A stretch of 64,000 nt of DNA, taken from the NCBI RefSeq assembly GCF_000819805.1, contig NZ_CDCE01000008.1:1-64000 (forward strand). Direction: 5' to 3'. This document shows, one piece after another, positions 54,396 to 63,631 of the stretch (the first letter of the stretch is position 1; every line of letters begins with the position of its first letter). The position numbers were made by a program, and so were the translations under genes. The DNA is from Aeromonas diversa CDC 2478-85. Lineage in GTDB: Bacteria > Pseudomonadota > Gammaproteobacteria > Enterobacterales > Aeromonadaceae. The notes under the pieces are model-generated. The model was not told the origin of the DNA, searched no databases, and was given only the letters and a program-made list of their open reading frames with translations.

Positions 54396-54530
54396 GCTAC
54401 CTCCTTGGAGGGGGCTGTGTTGGCGTTAAAGGTTTCAATGATTTTATTTGGCTTTGGCGGGGGGTTAACCGACAGGAGGGGCCCGGGCCCCTAGAGTGTG
54501 CTCGATCACACACAGTGCTGGAGCATAACA

Positions 54531-55823
54531 ATGAAAGACCTCGCTACCCCCAACTCTCTCGGCGGCTGGCAGATCGCCGGCATGCCGATGCAGCTCTTCT
54601 TCGGTTTCTCGGCCTGCGTACTCTACGCCGGCTGGAATGGCACCCTGCCCCTTGGCATGGTGGGCGCGCTGGCGCTCATGTTCGTGCTCGGCACCCTGCT
54701 GACCGAACTCGGCGAGCGCATCCACCCGGTGCGCGAATACCTGGGGGGCGGCACCATACTCGCCATCTTCGGCGGCGCCGCCCTGTTTGAATACCGGATC
54801 CTGCCTGCCGAGGCGGGGGCGGTGATCACCAACTTCATGAAGGAGGGGGGCTTTCTCAACTTCTTCATCGCCAGCCTGGTGACCGGCTCCGTGTTCGGCA
54901 TGAGTCGCGCCCTGCTGAAAAACGCCGCCATGCGCTATCTGCCGGTGATCCTCGGCGGCGTGGTCGTGGCCCTGCTGGCGGTCGGCAGTGTCGGCGTGTT
55001 GCTCGGCTATGGCTTCAAGAGCGCGGTGCTGCTCATCGGCCTGCCCATCATGGGCGGCGGTATGGGGGCGGGCGCCGTGCCCCTGGTCGAGATCCTCTCC
55101 GGCCCTATGCACCTCTCCAGTGCCGAGCTGCTCTCGCGCATGGTGCCTGCGGTGGTGATCGCCAACACCCTGGCGATCCTGGTCGGTAGCCTGCTGGCGC
55201 GTATCGGCCGCCGCTATCCCTCTCTCACCGGCAACGGTCGCCTGATGATCCGCGAAGAGACCGCCACCGCCGAGGAGGTGACCCGCACTCCGACCCTGGA
55301 GAGCCTCGGCATCGGCCTCTTCATCAGCTCGAGCATGTTTGTGCTCGGCTCCCTGCTCGGCAAGTTCATCCCCATGCACCCCTTCGCCCTGATGATTCTG
55401 GCGGTGGCGACCATCAAGGTGAGCGGCCTGCTGCCGCGTCGCTACGAGGAGGCCGCCGCCGACTGGTATCAGTTTGTTGTCACCAACCTGACTCCCTCCC
55501 TGCTGGTGGGGATTGGCGTCGCCTACACCAGCATCCCCGAGCTCATCGGTGCCTTCTCCGCCCAGTACTTCGTGCTGGTGCTGGTCACCGTGCTGGGGGG
55601 CGCCCTGGGGGCGGCTATCGTGGGCCGGATGATCGGCTTCTACCCCATAGAGGCCGCCATCACCGGCGGCCTGTGCATGGCCAACATGGGCGGTACCGGC
55701 GACGTGGCCGTGCTGTCGGCGGCCCAGCGCATGAACCTGATGCCGTTTGCCCAGATCTCCTCGCGGCTCGGCGGCGCCTTCATGCTGATCCTGGCCACCC
55801 TGCTCATCTCCCTGTTCGTGTAA
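54531..55823 (+). CDS. 2-hydroxycarboxylate:Na+ symporter, malate-type
   Basis: 430-aa transporter of the 2HCT (CitS/MaeN/CimH) family with about 11 hydrophobic segments. The two duplicated re-entrant GGxG-type loops are visible (GLPIMGGGMGAGAVPL and TGGLCMANMGGTGDVAVL). Family members import malate or citrate with sodium. Its neighbours (malic enzyme, CitA/B-like two-component pair) favour malate. Start ATG 54531, GGAG 8 nt upstream. Confidence 0.9.
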   Translation: MKDLATPNSLGGWQIAGMPMQLFFGFSACVLYAGWNGTLPLGMVGALALMFVLGTLLTELGERIHPVREYLGGGTILAIFGGAALFEYRILPAEAGAVITNFMKEGGFLNFFIASLVTGSVFGMSRALLKNAAMRYLPVILGGVVVALLAVGSVGVLLGYGFKSAVLLIGLPIMGGGMGAGAVPLVEILSGPMHLSSAELLSRMVPAVVIANTLAILVGSLLARIGRRYPSLTGNGRLMIREETATAEEVTRTPTLESLGIGLFISSSMFVLGSLLGKFIPMHPFALMILAVATIKVSGLLPRRYEEAAADWYQFVVTNLTPSLLVGIGVAYTSIPELIGAFSAQYFVLVLVTVLGGALGAAIVGRMIGFYPIEAAITGGLCMANMGGTGDVAVLSAAQRMNLMPFAQISSRLGGAFMLILATLLISLFV

Positions 55824-55833
55824 GGAGTCCATC

Positions 55834-57384
55834 ATGAACGACACCCTGATGGGCACCAGCCTGCCCTATGCCGAACGCCGCCGTCTCGGCCTGATGGGGC
55901 GCATGCCCCATAAAGAGGAGTCGCTGGCCCAGCAGCGCCGCCGTATTCATCGACTGGTACAGGCCATGCAAAGCCCGTTCGATCAGCATCTGCTGCTGCG
56001 TCAGCTGCAGGAGGACAACCCTGTGCTCTTCTACGATCTGGTGCGCCACCACCTGCCGGAGCTCTTGCCCATCATCTACACCCCGGTGGTGGGAGAGGCG
56101 TGCCAGCGCCACAGCGATCTCTACCTGCGTAGCCACGGCCTCTACCTCTCGTGGCACGACAGGGACGATCTCGACGCCATCTTCGACTCGGTGGAGCAGG
56201 AGGTGGATGTCATCGTCATCTCCGACGGAGAGCGGGTGCTTGGCCTCGGCGATCTCGGCATCGGCGGCATGGGGATCTGCATCGGCAAGCTGGCCCTCTA
56301 CAGCGCCGCCGGCGGCATAGATCCGGCCCGTACCCTGCCCCTGTGTGTCGACGTGGGCACCAACAACCCCGAGCTGCTGGAGGATGACTCCTACCTCGGC
56401 TGGCAGGCGCCGCGCATCGACGGGGAAGCTTACTACCACTTCATGGACAAGGTGGTGGCCGCCATTCGCCGCCGCTGGCCCCAGGTGGTGTTGCAGTTCG
56501 AAGACTTTGCCGGCAAGCATGCCGCCAACCTGTTGGCGCGCTACCGCGATGAGCTGTGCATGTTCAACGACGACATCCAGGGCACGGCGGCCGTCACCTC
56601 GGCCTGTGTGCTGGCTGGCCTGCGTCAGGCGGGACGGGCCCTGGCCGATACGCCTGTGCTGATCGTCGGCGCCGGCGCCGCCGGCTGCGGCATCGCCGCC
56701 ATGTTGGCGCAGCTGGCCGGTGGCAGTGACACCATCTGGCTGTTCGATCAGGAGGGGGTGGTGAGCCGCGATCGGGCGGATCTCACGCCGGGCCAGCGCC
56801 CCTTCGCCCGACCCGCAGAAGAGGCCAGTGGCGATCTGGCGGCGGTGATCCAGCGTCTGCGCCCCGGCGTGCTCATCGGGGTGAGCGGTCAGGGCGGACT
56901 CTTCACCCGTGCGGTGCTCGAGACGATGGGGGAGGTGAACGAGCGACCGGTGATCCTGCCTCTCTCCAACCCGACCCGCAGCGCCGAGGCGACCCCGCAG
57001 CAGGTGTGGGAGGCGAGCGGAGAGCGCGCCCTGATCGCCACCGGTAGCCCGTTTGCCCCGGTGCCGGTGGGAGAGAGCCTGCGCAGCGTCTCCCAGTGCA
57101 ACAACGTCTACGTCTTCCCCGGCATTGGCCTCGGTGCCACCGCGGTGAAGGCGCGGCGCATCAGCGACGGCATGTTGCTGGCCGCGGTGGAGGCGGTCGG
57201 CGCCTATCCACTGGAGGCGGGTCGGCTGCTGCCTCCCATCGAGCAGGTGGGCGAGGTAGCTCGCGCCGTGGCGCGCGCCGTGGCCCTGGCGGCCCGTGCC
57301 GAGGGGCTGGCCGAGTTTGACGGGGATCCGGCTCCCGTCATTGACCGGGCCTGGTGGCGCCCCCATTATTGGGCACTTCGCTGA
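55834..57384 (+). CDS. Malic enzyme
   Basis: 516-aa oxidative decarboxylase of malate to pyruvate. LPIIYTPVVGEACQ with the catalytic tyrosine, GLGDLGIGGMGICIGKLALYSAAGGI with the catalytic lysine, QFEDFAGKHAANLLARY metal ligands and FNDDIQGTAAV, then the NAD-type Rossmann loop VLIVGAGAAGCGIA. It has the N-terminal layout of MaeA-type (NAD) malic enzymes but is shorter than E. coli MaeA (565 aa). It lies 10 nt after the transporter stop. Confidence 0.93.
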   Translation: MNDTLMGTSLPYAERRRLGLMGRMPHKEESLAQQRRRIHRLVQAMQSPFDQHLLLRQLQEDNPVLFYDLVRHHLPELLPIIYTPVVGEACQRHSDLYLRSHGLYLSWHDRDDLDAIFDSVEQEVDVIVISDGERVLGLGDLGIGGMGICIGKLALYSAAGGIDPARTLPLCVDVGTNNPELLEDDSYLGWQAPRIDGEAYYHFMDKVVAAIRRRWPQVVLQFEDFAGKHAANLLARYRDELCMFNDDIQGTAAVTSACVLAGLRQAGRALADTPVLIVGAGAAGCGIAAMLAQLAGGSDTIWLFDQEGVVSRDRADLTPGQRPFARPAEEASGDLAAVIQRLRPGVLIGVSGQGGLFTRAVLETMGEVNERPVILPLSNPTRSAEATPQQVWEASGERALIATGSPFAPVPVGESLRSVSQCNNVYVFPGIGLGATAVKARRISDGMLLAAVEAVGAYPLEAGRLLPPIEQVGEVARAVARAVALAARAEGLAEFDGDPAPVIDRAWWRPHYWALR

Positions 57385-57400
57385 CATGCAAGGGCATCCC

Positions 57401-58966
57401 ATGAAACTGCGCCACCAGGTCCTGCTCCTCTCCCTGTCGGTCTCTCTGCTGCTGCTCCTGGTGCTGGGGACCCTGCTGGCCCTCTTCATCCGTCATCTGG
57501 TCGAGAATAACCTGGAGGAGAAGGGAAGCGAGCTGGCCCGCATTCTGGCCGGTGACGAGCGGGTGGTGGTGGCCCTGCAACGGGGGCACGACGCCACCCT
57601 GCGCGACTACATAGAGGGGCTCAGCGCCCGCACCGACGCGGCCTACATGGTGGTGACCGATCGCCACGCCATTCGCCTGAGCCATCCCAACCCGGCGCTG
57701 GTGGGGGGGCGTTTTCGCGGGGAGGATATCTGGTATGCCCTGCACGGTCGCCAGAGCTACTGCTCGCGGGACGTAGGCACCCTGGGGCCGGCCATTCGCT
57801 GCTTCTCCCCCGTGCTTGGTGCCGACGGTCGCCCTATCGGCACCGTGGTGGTCGGTTATCTGATGCAGCGGGTGGAGGCTGTCTATATGGAGCGCCTCTC
57901 CCTGGTGGTGGGGGCCATCCTCTCCCTGCTGGGGGCCGGCTTCTTGTTGGCGCTCGGGATCCAGCGACGCCTGAAGCGCACCCTGTTGGACCTGGAGCCC
58001 GAGACCATAGCGCGGCGCTTCGTGGAGCAGGAGTTGGTGCTCGAGAGCATTCAGGAGGGGATCATCGCCATCGACCGAGAGGGGCGGGTGAGCATGCTCA
58101 ACAGTGCCGCCTTCTATCAGCTGCGCCTGCCTGGGCCGGGGCGCCAGTCTCTGGTGGGGCAGTCGCTGGCTCCCCTGGTGCCCTATCTGGCGACCAGCCT
58201 GACCCGGGCGGAAGGGGAGATCCAGTTCCAGGTGCACGGGGAGAGCTTCGTCGGCCGGCTGCAACAGATAGGCCACGGTGGTGCCCGCCTGCTTATCTTC
58301 AGCCGCCCCGAGGCGGCCGGCAGCCTTGCCTCCCAGGTGACCCACCTGCGCCAGTATGCGGAGCTGCTGCGCATGCAGACTCACGAGTTTGCCAACAAGC
58401 TGAGCAGCCTCTCCGGGCTCTTGCAACTGGGGCACGTGAGTCAGGCGGTGGAGCTTATCCAGCGTGAAAATGACGAGTGCCAGGTGCTGCTCGGAGATCT
58501 GCTGCGCGCCGTGCAGGACAAGCCGGTGGCAGGCCTTATCCTCGGCAAGTTCAGCCGGGCCCGGGAGCTGGGGGTGCGCCTCGAGCTCGATCCCGACTCC
58601 CATCTGGAGGAGTACCCGGTCTCGGTGTCGGCGGATCTCATCACCCTCATCGGCAATCTGCTCGACAACGGTATTCGCGCCGCTCGGGCCAACCGGGAGC
58701 GGGTCGCACCCAGAGTGCTGCTCTCGCTCGACGATCAGGGGCGGCGTCTGGTGATCGAGGTCGAAGACAGCGGCGCCGGAGTCGACGAGGCGCTCGCCGA
58801 TCACCTGTTCGAATACGGGGTGAGCCGTCAGAGCGGCGATCACGGGGTGGGGCTGTTTCTGGTCAAGGAGACGGCCGAGCGTCATGGGGGTGTGATAGAA
58901 TGGCGGCGCACCGCTGCCCGAACCACACTGTTCGGCATTTATCTCGACAAAGAACAACTAGTGTAA
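57401..58966 (+). CDS. CitA/DcuS-like sensor histidine kinase
   Basis: 521 aa. Membrane helices at about 7-30 and 167-187 flank a periplasmic sensor domain of the CitA/DcuS type (TDAAYMVVTDRHAIRLSHPNPALVGGRF). A cytoplasmic PAS domain (about 210-300) follows, then the H-box of the citrate/malate family (MQTHEFANKLSSLSGLL, His328) and the ATPase (DLITLIGNLLDNGIRAA, DHGVGLFLVKE). Likely senses external malate or another C4 acid. The ATG at 57401 has AAGGG 7 nt upstream. Confidence 0.9.
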   Translation: MKLRHQVLLLSLSVSLLLLLVLGTLLALFIRHLVENNLEEKGSELARILAGDERVVVALQRGHDATLRDYIEGLSARTDAAYMVVTDRHAIRLSHPNPALVGGRFRGEDIWYALHGRQSYCSRDVGTLGPAIRCFSPVLGADGRPIGTVVVGYLMQRVEAVYMERLSLVVGAILSLLGAGFLLALGIQRRLKRTLLDLEPETIARRFVEQELVLESIQEGIIAIDREGRVSMLNSAAFYQLRLPGPGRQSLVGQSLAPLVPYLATSLTRAEGEIQFQVHGESFVGRLQQIGHGGARLLIFSRPEAAGSLASQVTHLRQYAELLRMQTHEFANKLSSLSGLLQLGHVSQAVELIQRENDECQVLLGDLLRAVQDKPVAGLILGKFSRARELGVRLELDPDSHLEEYPVSVSADLITLIGNLLDNGIRAARANRERVAPRVLLSLDDQGRRLVIEVEDSGAGVDEALADHLFEYGVSRQSGDHGVGLFLVKETAERHGGVIEWRRTAARTTLFGIYLDKEQLV

Positions 58967-58969
58967 GAC

Positions 58970-59656
58970 ATGGAGTCAATAACCAGCCTCATCATCGAAG
59001 ATGATCCGCGCATCGCCGCCATCCTGGCCGATCTCGTCGCCAATCGCCCCGGTTTTAGCCTGCTTGGCAGGGCCGAGACCCTGACCGAGGCAGAGCAGAT
59101 GCTCAACGCCACGCCGATCCAACTGCTGCTGGTGGATGTCTCCCTGCCCGATGGCTCGGGTCTGGAGTGGGTCGCCAACCTGCGTGCCCGGGGCATCGAC
59201 AGCCAGGTGATCATGGTTACCGCCGCCAGCGACGTGGCCAGCATCCAGCGAGCCCTCAACCTGGGGGTGCAGGATTACATCATCAAGCCCCTGCGCCTGT
59301 CGCGCATCCAGCAGAGCCTGGCCGAGGTGCAGGCGCTGTGCCGTCGGCTGGCCGAGCGCCGCCACCTGGATCAGGGGGATCTCGACCGTCTGCTCGGCAA
59401 GGGGCGCCCGCGGGAGAGCCGCGACACCCCCAAGGGGATCGACGCCATCACCTTGCGTCAGGTGCTCGACCTGTTGGCCGGTGAGCCGGAGAACACCTTC
59501 ACCACGGATACCGTCTCCCTGCGCCTCTCCTTAAGTCGCACCACGGCGCGCCGCTACCTGGAGTATCTGGAGTCGGAAGATCGGCTGGAGGTGGAGCTCA
59601 ACTATGGTCAGCGTGGCCGCCCCGAGCGACGTTATCGCTGGCGCAAGGATCTGTAA
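58970..59656 (+). CDS. CitB/DcuR-like response regulator
   Basis: 228 aa. Receiver domain with IIEDDPRI and phosphoacceptor Asp56 (LLLVDVSLPDGSG), VTAASD and KPL. The C-terminal CitB-type helix-turn-helix is LRLSLSRTTARRYLEYLESEDRLEVELNYGQRGRPERRY. Starts 3 nt after the kinase stop. Expected to activate the transporter-malic enzyme operon. Confidence 0.9.
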   Translation: MESITSLIIEDDPRIAAILADLVANRPGFSLLGRAETLTEAEQMLNATPIQLLLVDVSLPDGSGLEWVANLRARGIDSQVIMVTAASDVASIQRALNLGVQDYIIKPLRLSRIQQSLAEVQALCRRLAERRHLDQGDLDRLLGKGRPRESRDTPKGIDAITLRQVLDLLAGEPENTFTTDTVSLRLSLSRTTARRYLEYLESEDRLEVELNYGQRGRPERRYRWRKDL

Positions 59657-59658
59657 GC

Positions 59659-59684
59659 AAACGGGAGCCATCGGCTCCCGTTTT
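59659..59684. terminator. Bidirectional terminator after the malate cluster
   Basis: An 11-bp stem (59659-59669 with 59673-59683) with a 3-nt loop ends in T-runs. It fills the gap to the convergent EamA gene. Confidence 0.92.
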
Positions 59685-60569
59685 TCATGCGGCGGCGGCG
59701 AGCCTGGCCCGGCGCGGCCGGTACTGGCTCAAGGCCACGCCGCTCAAGATGAGTCCCCCGCCCAGCAGATGGAAGCCGTGTACCGGCTCACCCAGGCTCA
59801 GGGTGGCCATGAGGGCCGTGCACAGGGGCATCAGGTTCATGAAGATGGCGGTACGCTCCGGACCCAGGCTGGCGAGGCCGCGCATCCAGCAGTAGGCGGC
59901 AAACAGGGAGGAGGCGATGCCGGCAAACAGCACCAGGCCCATGGCGTCCGGTGTGATGGCCAGGGAGTCTGCGCTGGCCGCCACAGGGACCAGCAGCAGC
60001 ACCGCCAGCAGCACCTGAAGGTAGAGGTTGAGCCAGGGGCCGAAGGGGGGCTGCCAGCGGCGCAGCAAGAGACCATAGAGGGCATAACTGGTGGTGCCGA
60101 GCAGCATGAGCCCGTCCCCCGGGTTGATGCCGGCGTGCAGCAGCGCCAGAGGTTGTCCCTGACCGAGCAGCCAGAGCACCCCGAACAGGGAGACGAGCAC
60201 GCCCACCACGGCCTGGCGGCTGGGACGGGTGCCGAAGAAGAGGGCACCGAGCACCACGGTCAGCAGGGGGATGAGAGAGCCGATCACTCCCATGTTGGTC
60301 GCCGAGGTTTGATGCGCGGCATAGTAGGCGAGGCATTGATAGAGCACCATGCCGAGCGCTGCCAACACCAGCAGCTTGCCGAGCCAGGGGCGCAGCTCAC
60401 CACGCCGGCGCCACAAGAGCGACAGACAGAAGGGGGAGAGCGCCAGGGCGGCGACCACCCAGCGATAAAACGAGATGGCGGCCGGGTCGATAAGGCCGGC
60501 CGCCGCCTTGGAGGCGACGGTATTGGCCGCCCAGATGAGGACGGCGAGCAGGGGGAAGAGTTGCGGCAT
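59685..60569 (-). CDS. EamA/DMT family exporter
   Basis: 294 aa with ten membrane segments in two EamA repeats (about 5-135 and 150-285). The opening LLAVLIWAANTVASKAAAG and SFYRWVVAALAL are DMT-superfamily signatures. Probably a metabolite or drug exporter; substrate unknown. Divergent from an AraC regulator, which likely controls it. Confidence 0.87.
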   Translation of the reverse strand: MPQLFPLLAVLIWAANTVASKAAAGLIDPAAISFYRWVVAALALSPFCLSLLWRRRGELRPWLGKLLVLAALGMVLYQCLAYYAAHQTSATNMGVIGSLIPLLTVVLGALFFGTRPSRQAVVGVLVSLFGVLWLLGQGQPLALLHAGINPGDGLMLLGTTSYALYGLLLRRWQPPFGPWLNLYLQVLLAVLLLVPVAASADSLAITPDAMGLVLFAGIASSLFAAYCWMRGLASLGPERTAIFMNLMPLCTALMATLSLGEPVHGFHLLGGGLILSGVALSQYRPRRARLAAAA

Positions 60570-60612
60570 GATGGCTCCTTGGTGGAATAGAAGCAGTCTA
60601 GCCTTGTCTTTT

Positions 60613-60638
60613 ATGAGATAAGTAGCGTAAATGAGACA
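60613..60638. promoter_or_regulatory. Direct repeat in the eamA-araC gap
   Basis: ATGAGATA (60613) and ATGAGACA (60631) are 18 bp apart, in the 95-bp divergent promoter region. AraC-type proteins often bind direct repeats of roughly this spacing. Motif evidence only. Confidence 0.4.
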
Positions 60639-60664
60639 TCTGATAACCGGTTTGGGACAATCTC

Positions 60665-61456
60665 ATGGGTACCCTCACCCTGGCCGAGCAGGATCGCCTG
60701 CTGGCCGCCCCCCACCCCCTCTACTTTCGCTATAGCCAGATCCAGGGGGGCAACGCCTGCGCCGAGCATGCCCACCCCTGGGGCCAGCTCAGCCTCATCA
60801 GCCTCGGCATCATGGTGGTGGAGGTGGCTGGGGAGCGGCTGGTGGCCCCGCCCGATTACCTCATCTGGGTGCCGGCGGATGTGCCTCACTCCGCCTATAA
60901 CGAGCAGACCCTGGACTACACCTCCATCTACGTGAGCCACGAGCTGGCCGCGCGCCTTCCGGGGGAGCCGGTGCTGCTTGCCCTCACCCCATTGCTGCGC
61001 GCCCTGCTCGACGACTTCACCCAGCGCCGAGTCGGCCACACCCGGGAGGAGTGGGACAGGTGTCAGGCCGAGCTCTTCATCGAGAAGCTGGCGCGCACCC
61101 GCTGTCAGCCGAGCTACTTGCCCCAGAGCCGCGATCGCCTGCTTGCGCCTCTGCTGGCGGCCCTGCAGGCGGCGCCGGAGGACAACCGCACCCTGGCCGA
61201 GTGGGCCACGTCGTTGCATACCACGGAGCGCACCCTGGCACGGCGCTGCCAGAAGGAGCTCGGCATGAGCCTCGGGCAGTGGCGCACCCGGCTGCGCATG
61301 GTCAAGGCCCTGGCCTGGCTGCGTGGCGACATGCCGGTGCAGGAGATCGCCTGGCGCCTCGGTTACACCTCCACCTCGGCCTTTATCGCCATGTTCCAGC
61401 GCGAGCAGGGCTGCGCCCCCCAGCGCTACCGCCAGCAGTTGGGCGGTGGCGCCTGA
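60665..61456 (+). CDS. AraC family transcriptional regulator with cupin domain
   Basis: 263 aa. An N-terminal cupin (EHAHPWGQLSLISLG, PPDYLIWVPADVPHSAYNE) and a C-terminal double HTH (LAEWATSLHTTERTLARRCQKELGMSLGQWRTRLRMVKALAWL, then VQEIAWRLGYTSTSAFIAMFQREQGCAPQRYR). Same architecture as NimR-type regulators that control a neighbouring exporter. Divergent from the EamA gene, its probable target. Confidence 0.9.
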   Translation: MGTLTLAEQDRLLAAPHPLYFRYSQIQGGNACAEHAHPWGQLSLISLGIMVVEVAGERLVAPPDYLIWVPADVPHSAYNEQTLDYTSIYVSHELAARLPGEPVLLALTPLLRALLDDFTQRRVGHTREEWDRCQAELFIEKLARTRCQPSYLPQSRDRLLAPLLAALQAAPEDNRTLAEWATSLHTTERTLARRCQKELGMSLGQWRTRLRMVKALAWLRGDMPVQEIAWRLGYTSTSAFIAMFQREQGCAPQRYRQQLGGGA

Positions 61457-61507
61457 GCCTGCCCCGCCGCAGATAGCAGAGTCAGAACCGGTGGCAGAGT
61501 GCACCGA

Positions 61508-62437
61508 TCACATGGGGAGATATTTTTGCAGGGTACGGCTGTACACCCCCTTGCCTTTGGCCATCTCGTCGACCAAAAAATCGATCAATTTGCGCCTGGC
61601 GAGCGGCATGTAATGGCGGGAGGGATAGATAAGCCAGCAGCGTCCCAGAGTGGGAGCGACCTGTGCCAGCAGTCTCACCAGCAATCCCTGCTCGACCAGA
61701 GGGTCACACATTTCGGCCGGCATACAGACGACGCCCTGACCCAGTAAGGCCGCTTCCATCATCAGTGAGGGGTGATTAAGGATAAGGTTGCCCTGCAGAC
61801 GCAGATTGCCGGATATGGCCCGTGGCAGGGGATCAAACAGTTTCCCGTCCTGCATTCGCAGGCGGATCACGTTGTGCTGTTGCAACTCTTCCAGCTTGGT
61901 GAGGGGAGCCGAGTGCGCTAGGTAATCGGGACTGGCGTAGAAGCAGAGTCGGGTATCCAGCACGGGGCGGGCGATGAGAGTAGAGTCTTCGTGCATCTCG
62001 CCCAGGGCAAAGGCCAAATCCAAGTGGTGACGCGCCATATCCAAGCGCTCCGGATGGGTGAGGATCTCGATGCTGACACCCGGATGGCGTGCCATGAACT
62101 CGAAGATGAGCTCCCCCACGGCCAGCAGGTGCGGGATCGGCAGGAGGTGAATGCGCAGGTGCCCGGCTATCTCGGTGGCGGGCTGGCTCACCTCCTGAAT
62201 CGTGCTCTCCAGTTCTTCTATGATGGGCAGCGTGCGTTCATAGAAGCGTTCACCTGCCTGGGTCAGGCTCATGAGGCGGCTCTGGCGGTGGAACAGTTTC
62301 ACGTTGAGCTCATCTTCCAGGTTCTTCAGGCGCCGGCTCACGCTGGACTTGGGCTGGTTCAGCATGTCGGCCGTGGTCACCAGCCCCCCATTCTTGACGA
62401 TGAGGTGAAAGAGTTTCAGGTCGTCTGTACGCATCAT
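61508..62437 (-). CDS. LysR family transcriptional regulator
   Basis: 309 aa. The N-terminal winged helix (LKLFHLIVKNGGLVTTADMLNQPKSSVSRRLKNLEDELNVKLFHRQSR) and the LysR substrate-binding domain from about residue 90. Two adjacent ATGs (62437 and 62434) are possible starts. Divergent from the RND efflux genes across 99 bp, and most likely their regulator. Confidence 0.9.
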   Translation of the reverse strand: MMRTDDLKLFHLIVKNGGLVTTADMLNQPKSSVSRRLKNLEDELNVKLFHRQSRLMSLTQAGERFYERTLPIIEELESTIQEVSQPATEIAGHLRIHLLPIPHLLAVGELIFEFMARHPGVSIEILTHPERLDMARHHLDLAFALGEMHEDSTLIARPVLDTRLCFYASPDYLAHSAPLTKLEELQQHNVIRLRMQDGKLFDPLPRAISGNLRLQGNLILNHPSLMMEAALLGQGVVCMPAEMCDPLVEQGLLVRLLAQVAPTLGRCWLIYPSRHYMPLARRKLIDFLVDEMAKGKGVYSRTLQKYLPM

Positions 62438-62536
62438 TTAGTTCTGAAAAATGGAACCCATGGTTTCATTTTATCCTGTTTATCGAGACTTTGGCCAAGG
62501 CTACATTACGCCCCCTCTGATTGATGTAGTGAGGGT

Positions 62537-63628
62537 GTGGTGTTGAGACTGACGATGAGAGCGCTCGGCGTGCTGCTGGCGATGGTGACCCTAAGCGGTT
62601 GTGGCGAGGCGCAAAGCTCGGTGGCGGCGCAGGCCGTGGTCAGGCCGGTTAAATTGATGGAAGTGCAGGATGAACGGAGTGGAGGCTGGCGGCGATTCCC
62701 GGCAACCGTCGTCGCCAGCGAACAGGCTGAACTGGCATTTCGTATCAATGGCCAGCTGGTAGAGCTGAATCTGGTGGAAGGGCAGCCGATTCGGCAGGGC
62801 CAGTTATTGGCGCGCCTCGATGACAGAGATGCTCGCAACACTCTTCTCAATCGCGAAGCGGACTATGAGCTGGCCGATGCCGATTTTCGCCGCAAGGCGG
62901 CGCTGCTCGAGCGCAAGTTGATCTCTCAGGCCGATTACGACCGTGCCAAGGCCACCCGCAAATCGGCCCTGGCGGCCCTCAACAGCGCCCGGGATTTGCT
63001 CTCCTATACCCGTCTCGAAGCCCCCTTCAGCGGTATCGTCGCCAAGATAGAGCTGGAGAACCACCAGATGGTGCGGGCCAACGAAACCGTGATGGGGGTG
63101 CAGCGCAACGATGCCATCGACATCCGCATCCAGGCCCCGGAATCCCTGGTGGTCTCCTTCTCTGGTGCCTCGGCGCCACTCAAGCAGAGCACGCCGCTGG
63201 TGCGTTTTGCCGCCGACCCCGATCGGACCTACCCGGTGCACTACAAGGAGCACGCGACCAAGGTGACCTCGGGTACCCAGTCCTATGAGGTGGTGTTTAC
63301 CCTGCCACGTCCGGCCGCCCTCAACCTGCTGCCGGGGATGAGCGCCGAGCTGCAGCTGCAGCTGCCGGGAGCCGAGGCGATGGATGCGGTGGTGTTGCCC
63401 CCCGCGGCGATCGACAGAAGCGATAAGAACGGTCAGGTTCGGGTGTGGCGTTTCGATGAACAAAGTGGTCGCGTCTCTTCTGTACCTGTCACTCTGGGGC
63501 AGGTGCGTAGCGACGGGATTGAGGTGCTCGGTGCACTCAGCCGTGGCGAACGAGTGGTGGTGGCTGGCAGCCAGCAGCTGAAAGAGGGCATGGTGGTGAA
63601 GCCATTGCGTTGGGAGCGTGGGGTCTAA
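62537..63628 (+). CDS. RND efflux periplasmic adaptor lipoprotein
   Basis: About 360-aa membrane-fusion protein. Lipobox LSGC follows an uncharged stretch; AELAFRINGQLVELNLVEGQPIRQGQLLARLDDRDARN is the lipoyl half, a short coiled-coil hairpin follows (about 105-150), and the second half has YTRLEAPFSGIVAKIELENHQMV. The start is uncertain: GTG codons at 62537 and 62540, TTG at 62543 and ATG at 62555 are in frame, and GAGGG at 62531-62535 best fits the TTG at 62543. It is followed after 3 nt by the pump gene. Confidence 0.88.
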   Translation: MVLRLTMRALGVLLAMVTLSGCGEAQSSVAAQAVVRPVKLMEVQDERSGGWRRFPATVVASEQAELAFRINGQLVELNLVEGQPIRQGQLLARLDDRDARNTLLNREADYELADADFRRKAALLERKLISQADYDRAKATRKSALAALNSARDLLSYTRLEAPFSGIVAKIELENHQMVRANETVMGVQRNDAIDIRIQAPESLVVSFSGASAPLKQSTPLVRFAADPDRTYPVHYKEHATKVTSGTQSYEVVFTLPRPAALNLLPGMSAELQLQLPGAEAMDAVVLPPAAIDRSDKNGQVRVWRFDEQSGRVSSVPVTLGQVRSDGIEVLGALSRGERVVVAGSQQLKEGMVVKPLRWERGV

Positions 63629-63631
63629 GCC

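Noticed and set aside
54498-54511. CRP site at the transporter promoter
   Set aside because: The TGTG...CACA arms are 6 bp apart instead of the 8 needed for CRP geometry; kept only as an unassigned palindrome.
54465-58957. Long minus-strand frames (463, 561 and 539 aa) opposite the malate cluster
   Set aside because: Shadows of the transporter, malic enzyme and kinase genes, whose motifs are intact on the plus strand.
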